Part shown: positions 16,538 to 24,232 of the stretch, in pieces
How the letters are laid out: each line of letters starts with the position of its first letter
Numbering within the stretch: the stretch's first letter is position 1
Source: Desulfotomaculaceae bacterium
GTDB lineage: Bacteria > Bacillota > Desulfotomaculia > Desulfotomaculales > Pelotomaculaceae
Assembly: GCA_028702435.1 (NCBI GenBank)
Contig: JAQVOX010000005.1
Span: 1-32,912, forward strand
Length of the DNA stretch: 32,912 bases
Direction of reading: 5' to 3'
The notes under the pieces: generated by a model
Seen by the model: the letters and a program-made list of their open reading frames with translations, nothing else
Database searches by the model: none
Told to the model about the DNA's origin: nothing
Made by a program: the position numbers and the translations under genes

Positions 16538-17284
16538 TTACATACATACTATTCCGCCATCTATGTTTATGGTCTGTCCCGTTATGTATCCAGCCGCTTC
16601 TGAGGCCAGATAAACTACCAATCCGGCGACCTCTTCCGGACTGCCGAACCTTTTCAAGGGAACCTGGGCCAACATATTTTCCCTGACGTTTTCCGGCAGT
16701 AACCTGGTCATATCCGTATCAATTACCCCCGGAGCTATAGCGTTTACGGTTATATTACGGGAACCGAGCTCCTTTGCCATCGCCCTCGTCAGTCCGATCA
16801 ATCCGGCTTTAGCAGCGCTATAATTAGCCTGCCCGCTGTTCCCGGTAATACCAACCACTGAACTAATATTAATGATGCGCCCGAAATGATTTCTAAACAT
16901 ACTCCGCCCGGCAAATTTGATACAGTTAAAGGCACCCTTAAGGTTAGCGCCAATAACAGCATCCCAATCCTCGTCCTTCATTCTAAAGATCAGATTGTCT
17001 CTAGTAATACCGGCATTATTGACTAGAATGTCTACTTTCCCAAATTCAGCCTGGGCCGCCTTAACCATAGACTCGGCCTCTGCCGGGTCGGCTACATTAG
17101 CCTTATAAACCAGGGCTCGCCCGCCGGCGCCTTGAATGGCCTCCGACACTTCACCTGCCGCATCTGCCCCGCTGTTGTAATTCACCAATACAGCAGCCCC
17201 TTCCTTTGCTAGAGCAAAAGCGATGGCTCGACCGATACCCCTGGATGAACCGGTAACAATAGCAGCCTTGCCGTTAAGAACCAT
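16538..17284 (-). CDS. fabG: 3-oxoacyl-ACP reductase
   Basis: NADPH-dependent short-chain dehydrogenase/reductase that reduces 3-ketoacyl-ACP. It has the TGSSRGIGRA cofactor loop (11-20), NNAG, the Ser-Tyr-Lys catalytic set in ISSVVGITGNSGQANYSAAK, and the C-terminal GQTINIDGG. The frame extends 27 bases into fabD, but the ATG at 17284, preceded by GGGAGGTT and starting one base after the fabD stop, gives the usual 248 aa. It lies in the fab operon between fabD and acpP. Confidence 0.96.
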   Translation of the reverse strand: MVLNGKAAIVTGSSRGIGRAIAFALAKEGAAVLVNYNSGADAAGEVSEAIQGAGGRALVYKANVADPAEAESMVKAAQAEFGKVDILVNNAGITRDNLIFRMKDEDWDAVIGANLKGAFNCIKFAGRSMFRNHFGRIINISSVVGITGNSGQANYSAAKAGLIGLTRAMAKELGSRNITVNAIAPGVIDTDMTRLLPENVRENMLAQVPLKRFGSPEEVAGLVVYLASEAAGYITGQTINIDGGIVCM

Positions 17285-17285
17285 T

Positions 17286-18227
17286 TTAGCTAACCTCCCT
17301 GACAAGTGCAAGGAATTTTTCCAAAGATGCTCTATCTTCTATGTTGCCTACCTTTATTTCCCGGCTGATTTTCTTCACTAGCCCACACAGGACCTTGCCG
17401 GGACCAACTTCAATGATGGCGGTGACACCGGATTGGATTAACAGCCGGATGCTTTCTTCCCAACGCACCGGGCTATAGACCTGACGAATCAACAATTCCC
17501 TTATTTCCGTTCCGGTGTGAGCAAATTCTGCAGTAACATTGGACACCACCGGTATGGTTGGTTCAGCTATAGATATTCGCTCCAGATCTACGGACAGTCT
17601 GTCCCCGGCCGGCTTCATCATACTGGAGTGAAATGGGGCGCTGACCGGTAAAGTAATAAACCGCTTCGCTCCAGACTCTTTAGCGAGTCGCTTGGCCGCT
17701 TCCAGCCCGGCATTATCGCCCGCTACCACTACTTGGCCGGGACAATTAAGATTAACCGCCTCGATGATCCCAAAATCTGAGGCATTACGACACAACTCCT
17801 GAACACGCTCACCGGAAAGCCCCATCACCGCAGCCATACCGCCTGCTCCGAGAGGAACAGCCTCCTGCATGTACTGCCCGCGCCCGCGAACCAGCCGCAC
17901 CGCATCTGCAAGTGGAATCGAACCGGCCGCTACTAAGGCAGTATACTCACCCAGACTATGTCCGGCCACAGCAGACGGGGGTAGGGCACCGGCCTGTCTC
18001 AATACTTCCAAACAGGCCACACTTGTAGTCAATACAGCAGGCTGAGTGTTTATAGTTTTATTTAACTCCTCTTCCCGTCCGGAAAAACACATTTCGGAAA
18101 TGGAAAACCCCAGGATTTCGTCAGCGTTATCAAACACAGCGCGGGCCTCCGGGTAGTTTTCATAAAACTCCCGCCCCATCCCAATGTACTGGGAACCCTG
18201 GCCGGGAAAGACAAAAGCAACGCTCAC
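17286..18227 (-). CDS. fabD: malonyl-CoA:ACP transacylase
   Basis: Transfers malonyl from CoA to ACP. The 313-aa protein has FPGQGSQYIGMG at the start, the nucleophile Ser91 in GHSLGEY, the catalytic His in APFHSSMM, and EVGPGKVL near the end. The GTG start overlaps the fabK stop by four bases (GTGA), with a GGTGGTGA ribosome site inside fabK, so translation is probably coupled. Confidence 0.96.
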   Translation of the reverse strand: MSVAFVFPGQGSQYIGMGREFYENYPEARAVFDNADEILGFSISEMCFSGREEELNKTINTQPAVLTTSVACLEVLRQAGALPPSAVAGHSLGEYTALVAAGSIPLADAVRLVRGRGQYMQEAVPLGAGGMAAVMGLSGERVQELCRNASDFGIIEAVNLNCPGQVVVAGDNAGLEAAKRLAKESGAKRFITLPVSAPFHSSMMKPAGDRLSVDLERISIAEPTIPVVSNVTAEFAHTGTEIRELLIRQVYSPVRWEESIRLLIQSGVTAIIEVGPGKVLCGLVKKISREIKVGNIEDRASLEKFLALVREVS

Positions 18228-19177
18228 GGTTTTTTCACCACCAACTTACTCAAATTATTCATAACCAGATCAGCCTCTTCAACCAATTCCATAATAATTT
18301 CCCGTGCAGTTTGTACTTTGCCAACCATAGCGCAAACCTGCCCAGCCATCACTGTACCGTTGTCAACATCACCATCAACCATGGTCGCCCTGAGACTACC
18401 CATACCCAACTTTTCCAGCTCTTCAGCAGGAACCCCATTTTTCTCCATAACTTTAAATTTCCTGGTCAATTTATTACGCAGGGATCGTACCGGATGCCCA
18501 AGTGAGGCGCCGGTAATAGTCGTGTCCCGATCTTTCGCATTTATTATCGCTTCTTTAACCCGGGGGTGAATCGTGCATTCCTCCGCACACATAAAGCGGG
18601 TGCCCATCTGCACACCAACCGCACCCAGTGCTAAGGCTGCCATGAATCCCCGACCATCAAAAACACCTCCGGCGGCTATAACTGGAATGCTAACCCCATC
18701 CACCACCTGAGGAACCATAGCCATAGTAGTAATATCTCCGATATGCCCCCCGGATTCCATGCCCTCAGCAATTAATGCGTCCACTCCGGTGCGGGCAAGT
18801 CTCTTCGCCAGCGCTACGGAGGATACAACCGGAATAATTTTTGTTCCTACCTCTCGTAATCCGGGCACGTACTTGCCTGGATTACCTGCTCCAGTGGTGA
18901 TCACCGCCACAGGCTCTTCCTTAAGCAAAGTCATAATTTCTTCTAGGAATGGTGAAAGAAGCATTACATTGACACCGAAAGGTTTTTTCGTTAACTGCCT
19001 GGCTTGACGAATCTGTTTCCTAAGCCAATCAGCCGGTGCAGAGCCTGATCCAATAATGCCTAGTCCCCCTGCCTCGGATACAGCAGCGGCCAGTTCGGCA
19101 GTAGATACCCAGGCCATGCCGCCCTGAATAATCGGATAATCTATATTAAGCAAGTCACATAATGCGGTACGGAACAA
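18224..19177 (-). CDS. fabK: enoyl-ACP reductase II (FMN-dependent)
   Basis: Flavoprotein that reduces enoyl-ACP in the last step of each elongation cycle, the triclosan-tolerant alternative to FabI. The 317-aa TIM-barrel of the nitronate monooxygenase/FabK type has YPIIQGGMAWVSTAELAAA, VDALIAEGMESGGHIG (phosphate and flavin loop), IPVIAAGGVFDGRG and GAVGVQMGTRF. The start is TTG at 19177, only a few bases after GGGAGG; the tight spacing is unusual, but the N-terminus fits the family. No fabI or fabL is in the window, so this may be the only enoyl reductase encoded here. Confidence 0.93.
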   Translation of the reverse strand: MFRTALCDLLNIDYPIIQGGMAWVSTAELAAAVSEAGGLGIIGSGSAPADWLRKQIRQARQLTKKPFGVNVMLLSPFLEEIMTLLKEEPVAVITTGAGNPGKYVPGLREVGTKIIPVVSSVALAKRLARTGVDALIAEGMESGGHIGDITTMAMVPQVVDGVSIPVIAAGGVFDGRGFMAALALGAVGVQMGTRFMCAEECTIHPRVKEAIINAKDRDTTITGASLGHPVRSLRNKLTRKFKVMEKNGVPAEELEKLGMGSLRATMVDGDVDNGTVMAGQVCAMVGKVQTAREIIMELVEEADLVMNNLSKLVVKKP

Positions 19178-19260
19178 TACCTCCCGCCCCCTGTACGATA
19201 TATTCTATAATTCCAAAGAAAAAAATACCATAAAAAATATTAAAAGTAAAGCGCTACCAT

Positions 19261-20256
19261 TTACCACTTAATAACTACTGCCCCCCAGGTCAGTCCAGCA
19301 CCAAAACCTACCATTACCACATAGTCGCCGCTTTTGATCCTACCGTCCCGCACAGCTTCATCCAGAGCCAACGGGATTGAGGCCGTCGACGTGTTACCAT
19401 ATCGATTGACGTTAACCATTACTTTTTCCATGGGTATACCCAGCCTCCTGGCAGCGGGTTCAATAATCCGGATATTTGCCTGGTGTGGAATAAAAAAGTC
19501 TATGTCTGATTTGTCAAGCCCGGCCGCAGCCAGTACCTCCTCTGCCGCTTCCCCCATTACTCTGACGGCAAATTTAAAAACTTCCCGGCCATTCATCTGG
19601 AGGAAATGAAGCCTGCCGTCTAAGGTTTCCCTGGTAGCAGGATTCCTGGAGCCACCGGCTGGAATAAGCAAGTGAGGGCCACCGGCGCCGTCCGAATAGA
19701 GTTTAAAAGCCAGAATACCGCTGCCTTCCGGCACCGTTCTTAGAACCACCGCCCCGGCGCCATCGCCAAAAAGCACACAGGTGCTGCGATCTTCCCAGTT
19801 AAGCATCTTGGATAACGTTTCAGCGCCAATAACCAGCACTGTACGGCAGCTACCGGCGGCAATAAACTGGCTACCAACAGTAAGCGCATGGACAAAACCG
19901 GTGCACCCTGCCGCCAGATCGAAAGCACCTGCACTTTTCTTGATCCCTAGCCGTTCCTGCACCATGCAGGCGGTGGCAGGCATCAACATATCCGGAGTGT
20001 TTGTGGCAACAATAACTAGATCTACCTCTTCCGGGTTTATCCCGGCATTGGTCAGTGCCCGCCCGGCTGCAACTGTAGCCAGGTCCGAGGTAGCCTGCTC
20101 AGGGCCGGTAAGCCGCCTTTCATTGATCCCGGTTCTGGAAAAAATCCATTCACTAGTGGTGTCTACCATATGTTCTAACTCAGCATTGGTTAAGATCCTG
20201 TCCGGCACACAAACTCCGACCCCTACAATTCCCGCGTTAAGCACTTCCCTGCGCAT
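19261..20256 (-). CDS. fabH: beta-ketoacyl-ACP synthase III
   Basis: Initiates fatty acid synthesis by condensing acyl-CoA with malonyl-ACP. The catalytic triad is visible: Cys118 in DLAAGCTGFVHAL, His in IPHQANIRI, and Asn in NRYGNTSTASIPLAL. The frame is open to 20286, but ATG 20256 (MRREVLNAGIVGVG) gives the usual length of 331 aa. It overlaps the plsX end by 20 bases, and the ribosome site AAAGAGG is rather distant (12 bases). Substrate preference (straight or branched starter) cannot be read from the sequence. Confidence 0.94.
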   Translation of the reverse strand: MRREVLNAGIVGVGVCVPDRILTNAELEHMVDTTSEWIFSRTGINERRLTGPEQATSDLATVAAGRALTNAGINPEEVDLVIVATNTPDMLMPATACMVQERLGIKKSAGAFDLAAGCTGFVHALTVGSQFIAAGSCRTVLVIGAETLSKMLNWEDRSTCVLFGDGAGAVVLRTVPEGSGILAFKLYSDGAGGPHLLIPAGGSRNPATRETLDGRLHFLQMNGREVFKFAVRVMGEAAEEVLAAAGLDKSDIDFFIPHQANIRIIEPAARRLGIPMEKVMVNVNRYGNTSTASIPLALDEAVRDGRIKSGDYVVMVGFGAGLTWGAVVIKW

Positions 20257-21268
20257 CGGTACAACCAACCTCTTTCTTTTCAGCAATCCTAATACTTTCC
20301 CTGATCGCGCTTACCAAATTATTATCAACTGCCTCTTTTGCCACTCTTATTGCATTTTTAATTGCCTTAGCTGTAGACCGGCCATGGCAAACCACCGATA
20401 CCCCGTTAACTCCAAGCAACGGGGCACCACCATACTCTGCATATTCAATCCGCTTTTGAATTCCTTCTAAAGCAACTCCAGTCATTGTGCCACCGGCATT
20501 GAGCGATAATAGGCTTTTCGCAACTTCCTCCTTCATAATCTTAAACAAAAATTCGGCTAATCCTTCTCCCGCCTTTAAAAGAATATTTCCGACAAAACCG
20601 TCACACACCAAAACATCAACTACACTACGGTAAATATCTCTTCCTTCCACATTTCCAATAAAATTAATTCCGGCATTAGCCAGCAAAGGAAACGCCGCAA
20701 GTGTTACTTCATCCCCCTTTGTTTCTTCTTCCCCATTGCTCAGCAAGCCAACCTTTGGGTTGGCAACGCCGAGAATTTGCCTAGCATAGAGGGAACCCAT
20801 CATGCCAAATTGAAGCAGGTTATGTGGCTTACAGTCTACATTAGCTCCAATATCCAGCAGCAAGGTAAAGCCATCTTCTCCCGGCAGAACAATAGCTATA
20901 GCCGGGCGGTCGATACCTTTAATTCTACCCAAGCTCAGCAATGCAGACGTCATAGAAGCACCGGTACTCCCGGCAGAAACAACGGCCTGGGCGGCACCAT
21001 CCTTTACCAGTTGGGTAGCTTTAACGATGGATGAATTTTTCTTGCGACGAACAGCGACCGCCGGATGATCCCTCATTTCAATAACTTCAGGAGCATGAAC
21101 AACTCTTACCAGGTCACCGGCGTCGTATTTATCCAGCTCAGCATAAACCTGTTCTTCGTCACCAACCAGATCAATAGCCAGTCCGTATTCCTCGACCGCC
21201 TGAAGTGCTCCTTTAATAATTTCAACAGGGGCAAAATCACCGCCCATCACATCCACAGCAATTCTCAC
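20237..21268 (-). CDS. plsX: phosphate acyltransferase PlsX
   Basis: Makes acyl-phosphate from acyl-ACP, linking fatty acid synthesis to phosphatidic acid formation through PlsY. The 343-aa protein has the family start MRIAVDVMGGDFAP, then SAGSTGA, DIGANVDCKP, LLSNGEEETKG, NVEGRDI and DGFVGN motifs. The start is GTG, 7 bases after AAAGGAAG. It is the first gene of the fab transcript, about 105 bases downstream of a promoter with FapR-like palindromes. In many Firmicutes fapR itself sits directly before plsX; here it does not. Confidence 0.95.
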   Translation of the reverse strand: MRIAVDVMGGDFAPVEIIKGALQAVEEYGLAIDLVGDEEQVYAELDKYDAGDLVRVVHAPEVIEMRDHPAVAVRRKKNSSIVKATQLVKDGAAQAVVSAGSTGASMTSALLSLGRIKGIDRPAIAIVLPGEDGFTLLLDIGANVDCKPHNLLQFGMMGSLYARQILGVANPKVGLLSNGEEETKGDEVTLAAFPLLANAGINFIGNVEGRDIYRSVVDVLVCDGFVGNILLKAGEGLAEFLFKIMKEEVAKSLLSLNAGGTMTGVALEGIQKRIEYAEYGGAPLLGVNGVSVVCHGRSTAKAIKNAIRVAKEAVDNNLVSAIRESIRIAEKKEVGCTDAQGSA

Positions 21269-21354
21269 TGCGATACTTCCTTTGTTTGGTTTTGTAATGT
21301 ACTAGCCAGCACTTTTTTTGCCATATACCAGTTGCTAAAGGCAGGGAAACAATA

Positions 21355-21390
21355 TTAGTATCAAGTGCTAAAAATAGTATAATGTACTAA
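21355..21390 (-). promoter_or_regulatory. two FapR-like operators at the plsX-fab promoter
   Basis: Two 17-base palindrome-like sites. TTAGCACTTGATACTAA (21355-21371) matches 14 of 17 bases of the FapR-type sequence TTAGTACCTGGTACTAA. TTAGTACATTATACTAT (21374-21390) matches 13 of 17. The second overlaps the -10 box; the first covers the likely start site and early leader. The consensus is from memory of the Bacillus work. Binding is inferred. Confidence 0.65.
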
Positions 21391-21404
21391 ATGCGTATTG
21401 ACAA
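21376..21404 (-). promoter_or_regulatory. sigma-A type promoter for plsX-fab
   Basis: Minus strand TTGTCA (21399-21404), 17-base spacer, TATACT (21376-21381). It lies directly after the rpmF terminator, so the fab genes have their own start. Confidence 0.8.
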
Positions 21405-21411
21405 GTTAATG

Positions 21412-21452
21412 GAAAAAAAATAAGCTTATGGTTTAAATACCGAAGCTTATTT
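21412..21452 (-). terminator. intrinsic terminator after rpmF
   Basis: Minus-strand stem AATAAGCTT/AAGCTTATT around a 15-base loop that contains GGT/ACC, followed by a run of eight T. It separates rpmF from the plsX promoter. Confidence 0.85.
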
Positions 21453-21472
21453 AACAACATATGCTGTTTTTC

Positions 21473-21652
21473 TTATTCTTTCGCCACGACTTCTCTGGTA
21501 TTATAATACCCACACTCCGGACATAAGTGGTGAGGCATAATCATGGCACGGCATTGCGGACAATTTACCAGTGCCGGCGCTTCCAGTTTCATATTAGCCG
21601 CACGCCGTTGTCTACCGCGTTGTTTGGAAGATCTCCTTTTTGGTACACCCAT
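21473..21652 (-). CDS. rpmF: 50S ribosomal protein L32
   Basis: Ribosomal large-subunit protein of 59 aa, the usual length. It has the conserved MGVPKRRSSKQRGRQRRA start and two CxxC pairs (CPQC...CPEC) for zinc, so it is the zinc-binding form. The ATG at 21652, 8 bases after AGGTG, is preferred over an upstream frame extension. It follows yceD, as in many Firmicutes, but a 426-bp gap with strong RNA folding potential lies between, and a terminator follows. It may thus be controlled separately from both neighbours. Confidence 0.95.
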   Translation of the reverse strand: MGVPKRRSSKQRGRQRRAANMKLEAPALVNCPQCRAMIMPHHLCPECGYYNTREVVAKE

Positions 21653-21660
21653 TGTTAACA

Positions 21661-21869
21661 CACCTGGTTTCTGAACCTAAACTATTCTGACTGTTTAGAT
21701 TCCTTTTCCGCTGACTAAACGGAATGCAGTATCACAGGTTTGCTGGCTGCAAGCTTACGCCTACATTCCGGGTGGTAATAAACCGCCACATTGAGGTGAG
21801 CTACCCGAAAGAGAAGTTCCCGCCACCTGTGCTATTTTTCCCTGAGCGCCTGTTTTTACCGTTAACTTC
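21661..21869 (-). ncRNA. candidate structured leader RNA of rpmF
   Basis: Hand folding of the minus strand shows several helices. P1 is CACAGGT/ACCTGTG (21825-21831 with 21733-21739). P2 is TTCGGGT with ACCCG-GAA (21803-21809 with 21766-21773). Directly adjacent is P3, a 7-bp stem with a GUAA (GNRA) tetraloop (21748-21765). Downstream, GTTTAG (21715-21720), CTAAAC (21693-21698) and GTTTAG (21677-21682) allow two exclusive pairings just before the rpmF ribosome site. This looks like an aptamer plus expression platform. I could not assign a known family, and GAAGTT/AACTTC (21864-21869 with 21813-21818) would compete with P1. Confidence 0.5.
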
Positions 21870-22037
21870 TTGACGCTGCATAGGATGAAACTGCCAAGAA
21901 ACCTTTTCCTTCCCTTATTATTTTACCTGACCGGCATAAATTATCTACCCTCTTTATATCTTCAATGTAGGATTTTCATAAACACCTTCGTCTATTTTAC
22001 TTACTGGTTTGCGACCTTTACGACTAAACGCGGAATG
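21713..22037 (-). repeat. direct repeats bounding the rpmF upstream region
   Basis: GACTAAACGGAATG at 21713-21726 recurs as GACTAAACGCGGAATG at 22022-22037, identical except for a two-base insertion. The copies flank about 295 bases of noncoding sequence that includes the structured region. The rest of the interval (about 21870-22021) shows no gene I can support. Confidence 0.6.
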
Positions 22038-22078
22038 ACGGTAGTAAAGAACCCTTTTCCCGCAGGGAACTATTACTG

Positions 22079-22582
22079 CTAAGAATTTGTTTTCTTCAAA
22101 AGCGCCTGCAAGACACTTAAACGTGGGTCAATATCTTCATTTTCACAGTCACACCGGCCTTTATTTAAATTGCAGCCACACTTGGTACAAAGACCCAGGC
22201 AGTCTTCACTGCAAATCGACTTCATCGGCAGCGACAGGATAATGCTCTTGATCACCTCAGGAGTAATATCAATAACATCACCACTGTATGACACTACCTC
22301 ACCATTGTTTGGTATATGAGCATAGCTTTCTTTAACCGGAGATTTAAAAAAGTAGTTAAAAGGCTCCAGACAACGATCACAAGTGGGCTTAAGACTACCA
22401 GATACATCTCCCTCTAAAATTATGCTCGAACCGGTGTTACTAACAAGTAGATTGACTTTAACTGGAGCAGAAAAATGCCACATTCTGCCTTGCAGTTCGA
22501 ACAAAGAAATTTCTTCCTGCAATTCTAAGCGGATAAATTCGCCCGGCATCCTTTTCAACATTTCAACATCCAGTCGCAACAC
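22079..22582 (-). CDS. yceD: YceD family protein (DUF177)
   Basis: Conserved small protein (167 aa) linked in other bacteria to 23S rRNA or L32 metabolism; equivalent in position to ylbN, next to rpmF, in B. subtilis. Visible family traits are the CDRC pair near residue 68-71 and the C-terminal Cys-rich stretch CSEDCLGLCTKCGCNLNKG, which may bind a metal, followed by DPRLSVLQALL. The start is GTG at 22582, 5 bases after GAGGTGGT. A strong promoter lies just upstream. Molecular function is not settled. Confidence 0.88.
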   Translation of the reverse strand: MLRLDVEMLKRMPGEFIRLELQEEISLFELQGRMWHFSAPVKVNLLVSNTGSSIILEGDVSGSLKPTCDRCLEPFNYFFKSPVKESYAHIPNNGEVVSYSGDVIDITPEVIKSIILSLPMKSICSEDCLGLCTKCGCNLNKGRCDCENEDIDPRLSVLQALLKKTNS

Positions 22583-22607
22583 AGCTTACCACCTCACAAC
22601 ACAAGAA

Positions 22608-22637
22608 ATTATATAAAAGATATTGTGGCTTTGTCAA
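22608..22637 (-). promoter_or_regulatory. sigma-A type promoter for yceD
   Basis: Minus strand TTGACA (22632-22637), 18-base spacer, TATAAT (22608-22613). Both boxes match consensus fully. The start would be near 22601, about 20 bases before the GTG. Confidence 0.85.
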
Positions 22638-22904
22638 GATTTTTCCTGCCTTTAGCGAAAAACCATTATTTTATAACTTCTCCCGTCAATAAATATTTTA
22701 AGGAATCGCCGCGATGACCTGCGACGTGTTTTCTGGACATCCAAGAATGATTATTGCTTGCAAACGGGTTTCAGGAGAGCCAATTATGTCTGTAGTGATA
22801 CTTTGTATACTATGCAAGTGTTTTATTATAAAAACATATCTATATGAATCATCTAATAAATTAAAAATAGAAGTGATAGTGTTGATGTATTTGGGGGAGA
22901 ACTG
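22638..22904. other. divergent intergenic region yceD/ylbJ
   Basis: AT-rich region between the yceD promoter and ylbJ. I see no convincing ylbJ promoter of sigma-A or sigma-E type. A 63-codon plus frame (22714-22905) has a weak ribosome site and ends in TGATG overlapping the ylbJ start. Its composition is not convincing as a gene. Confidence 0.5.
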
Positions 22905-24164
22905 ATGATAAAAAAGAAAGGATATCTTCACAAACTACCGGGCCAATCAAAAGACTATTATAGATTATTATGGACAATTTTAGTGATTCTCTTTGTAATT
23001 TCAATGATGTTCCAGCCGAGCATAGCTTTTGAAGGTGCTGTTATGGGGTTAAAAACCTGGTGGAACATCGTTTTCCCTTCGCTTTTGCCTTTTTTTATCG
23101 CATCAGAAATGTTAATGAGCTTCGGAGTGGTTCACTTTATGGGTGTACTGCTTGAGCCAGTGATGCGCCCTTTATTTAACATTCCAGGGACTGGCTCTTT
23201 TGTAATGGCCGTTGGTTATAGTAGCGGATATCCGATCGCAGCTATGGTTACTTCTAAGCTCCGTTTACAAGGATTATGTACACGAGTTGAAGCCGAGAGG
23301 ATGGTTTCCATGTGTAACAACTCCAGCCCTCTTTTTATGCTGGTGGCAGTTGCCGTAGGCATGTTTCATAATCCTGCTCTGGGTTGGATTATTGCCGGGG
23401 CACACTATTTGTCCAACCTCACCCTTGGATTTGCCCTGCGCTTTTATGCGCGCCACGATACTGAGCACATCCCCGGACCGCCACCTCGCAGCAAAGGCTT
23501 GATTAGCCATGCCGTTTCACAGGCGCTGCAAGTACAACGTAGAGACAACCGTCCGCTGGGGAAAATAATGGGGGACGCAGTGCGTAACGCTGTGACAAAC
23601 CTGCTCAATATAGGTGGCTTCATTATCCTTTTCGCGGTAATCATCAGACTGTTGACTAACGCCGGCTGCATTGGCGCTATGGCCGGCTGGCTGAGTATTT
23701 TTCTCCTCCCGCTTGGATTTTCCCCAGAGATCCTCCCCGCCTTGGCCAGCGGGTTTTTCGAAATGGCGATCGGCTCGCAAGTGACCAGTGAGACTGCAGT
23801 CCCGCTGCTCCAACAGGTAGTCGCCGTGGGGATGATCCTGGCCTGGAGCGGCCTGTCCGTACACGCTCAGGTAGCCGGTATGATTAGCGAAACGGATATC
23901 CGGATGACACCCTTTATTATCAGCCGCGTGGCGCATAGTCTTCTAGCCGGCCTCTACACCTACATTATTTTCCAATATTACAGCCCGCTTGAGCCAGCCG
24001 CAACCGCAACTGCTACCGCCGTAGAGTGTCAAAATCTTAGCTTTACCTACCTTAATTTGCAAATATTCGGTTTTTTTATAATATCCCTGATAACGATAAT
24101 ATCACTGGGAATAATTCTTCATCTTGCCGGCAGGGTCAGACTGTTTGGCTTCAGGTTTAAGTAA
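22905..24164 (+). CDS. ylbJ: sporulation integral membrane protein YlbJ
   Basis: Polytopic inner-membrane protein (419 aa) with many hydrophobic segments and the Gate-type repeats of the nucleoside-transporter/SpmA-like family: LKTWWNIVFPSLLPFFIASEML, VMAVGYSSGYPIAA, CNNSSPLFM, LSGF-type SGFFEMAIGSQ. YlbJ is needed for spore cortex formation in Bacillus; the transported molecule is unknown. The ATG follows GGGGGAGA by 4-5 bases. In B. subtilis it lies right after coaD; here it stands alone, divergent from yceD, about 7.5 kb from coaD. No strong terminator was seen after it. Confidence 0.9.
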   Translation: MIKKKGYLHKLPGQSKDYYRLLWTILVILFVISMMFQPSIAFEGAVMGLKTWWNIVFPSLLPFFIASEMLMSFGVVHFMGVLLEPVMRPLFNIPGTGSFVMAVGYSSGYPIAAMVTSKLRLQGLCTRVEAERMVSMCNNSSPLFMLVAVAVGMFHNPALGWIIAGAHYLSNLTLGFALRFYARHDTEHIPGPPPRSKGLISHAVSQALQVQRRDNRPLGKIMGDAVRNAVTNLLNIGGFIILFAVIIRLLTNAGCIGAMAGWLSIFLLPLGFSPEILPALASGFFEMAIGSQVTSETAVPLLQQVVAVGMILAWSGLSVHAQVAGMISETDIRMTPFIISRVAHSLLAGLYTYIIFQYYSPLEPAATATATAVECQNLSFTYLNLQIFGFFIISLITIISLGIILHLAGRVRLFGFRFK

Positions 24165-24232
24165 TTTTACGAGCATCCTGAACCTCGTTGGGGAAATAAT
24201 GCTTAAAAATTCTAACTAACCATGGGACGTGC

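Noticed and set aside
19781-20470. 229-codon frame antisense to fabH and plsX
   Set aside because: Shadow frame over two firmly identified genes; no initiation signal.
21735-21748. AGCCAGCAAACCTG on the minus strand, similar to the B12-box of cobalamin riboswitches
   Set aside because: The other conserved cobalamin elements (GGGAA..GGTG, CCGC..ACTGT, GCCACTG) are not found nearby. The string is explained by the P1 3' arm of the structured region.
21870-22082. 70-codon plus frame in the gap between rpmF and yceD
   Set aside because: No ribosome site, and the region lies within the noncoding block bounded by direct repeats. Aromatic-rich translation is typical of AT-rich spacer.
22714-22905. 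63-codon plus-strand frame before ylbJ, ending in TGATG overlap with the ylbJ start
   Set aside because: The ribosome site is weak (AAGGA, 9 bases), the residue composition is that of random AT-rich DNA, and an equally long frame exists on the other strand. The overlap may be chance; kept only as a note.
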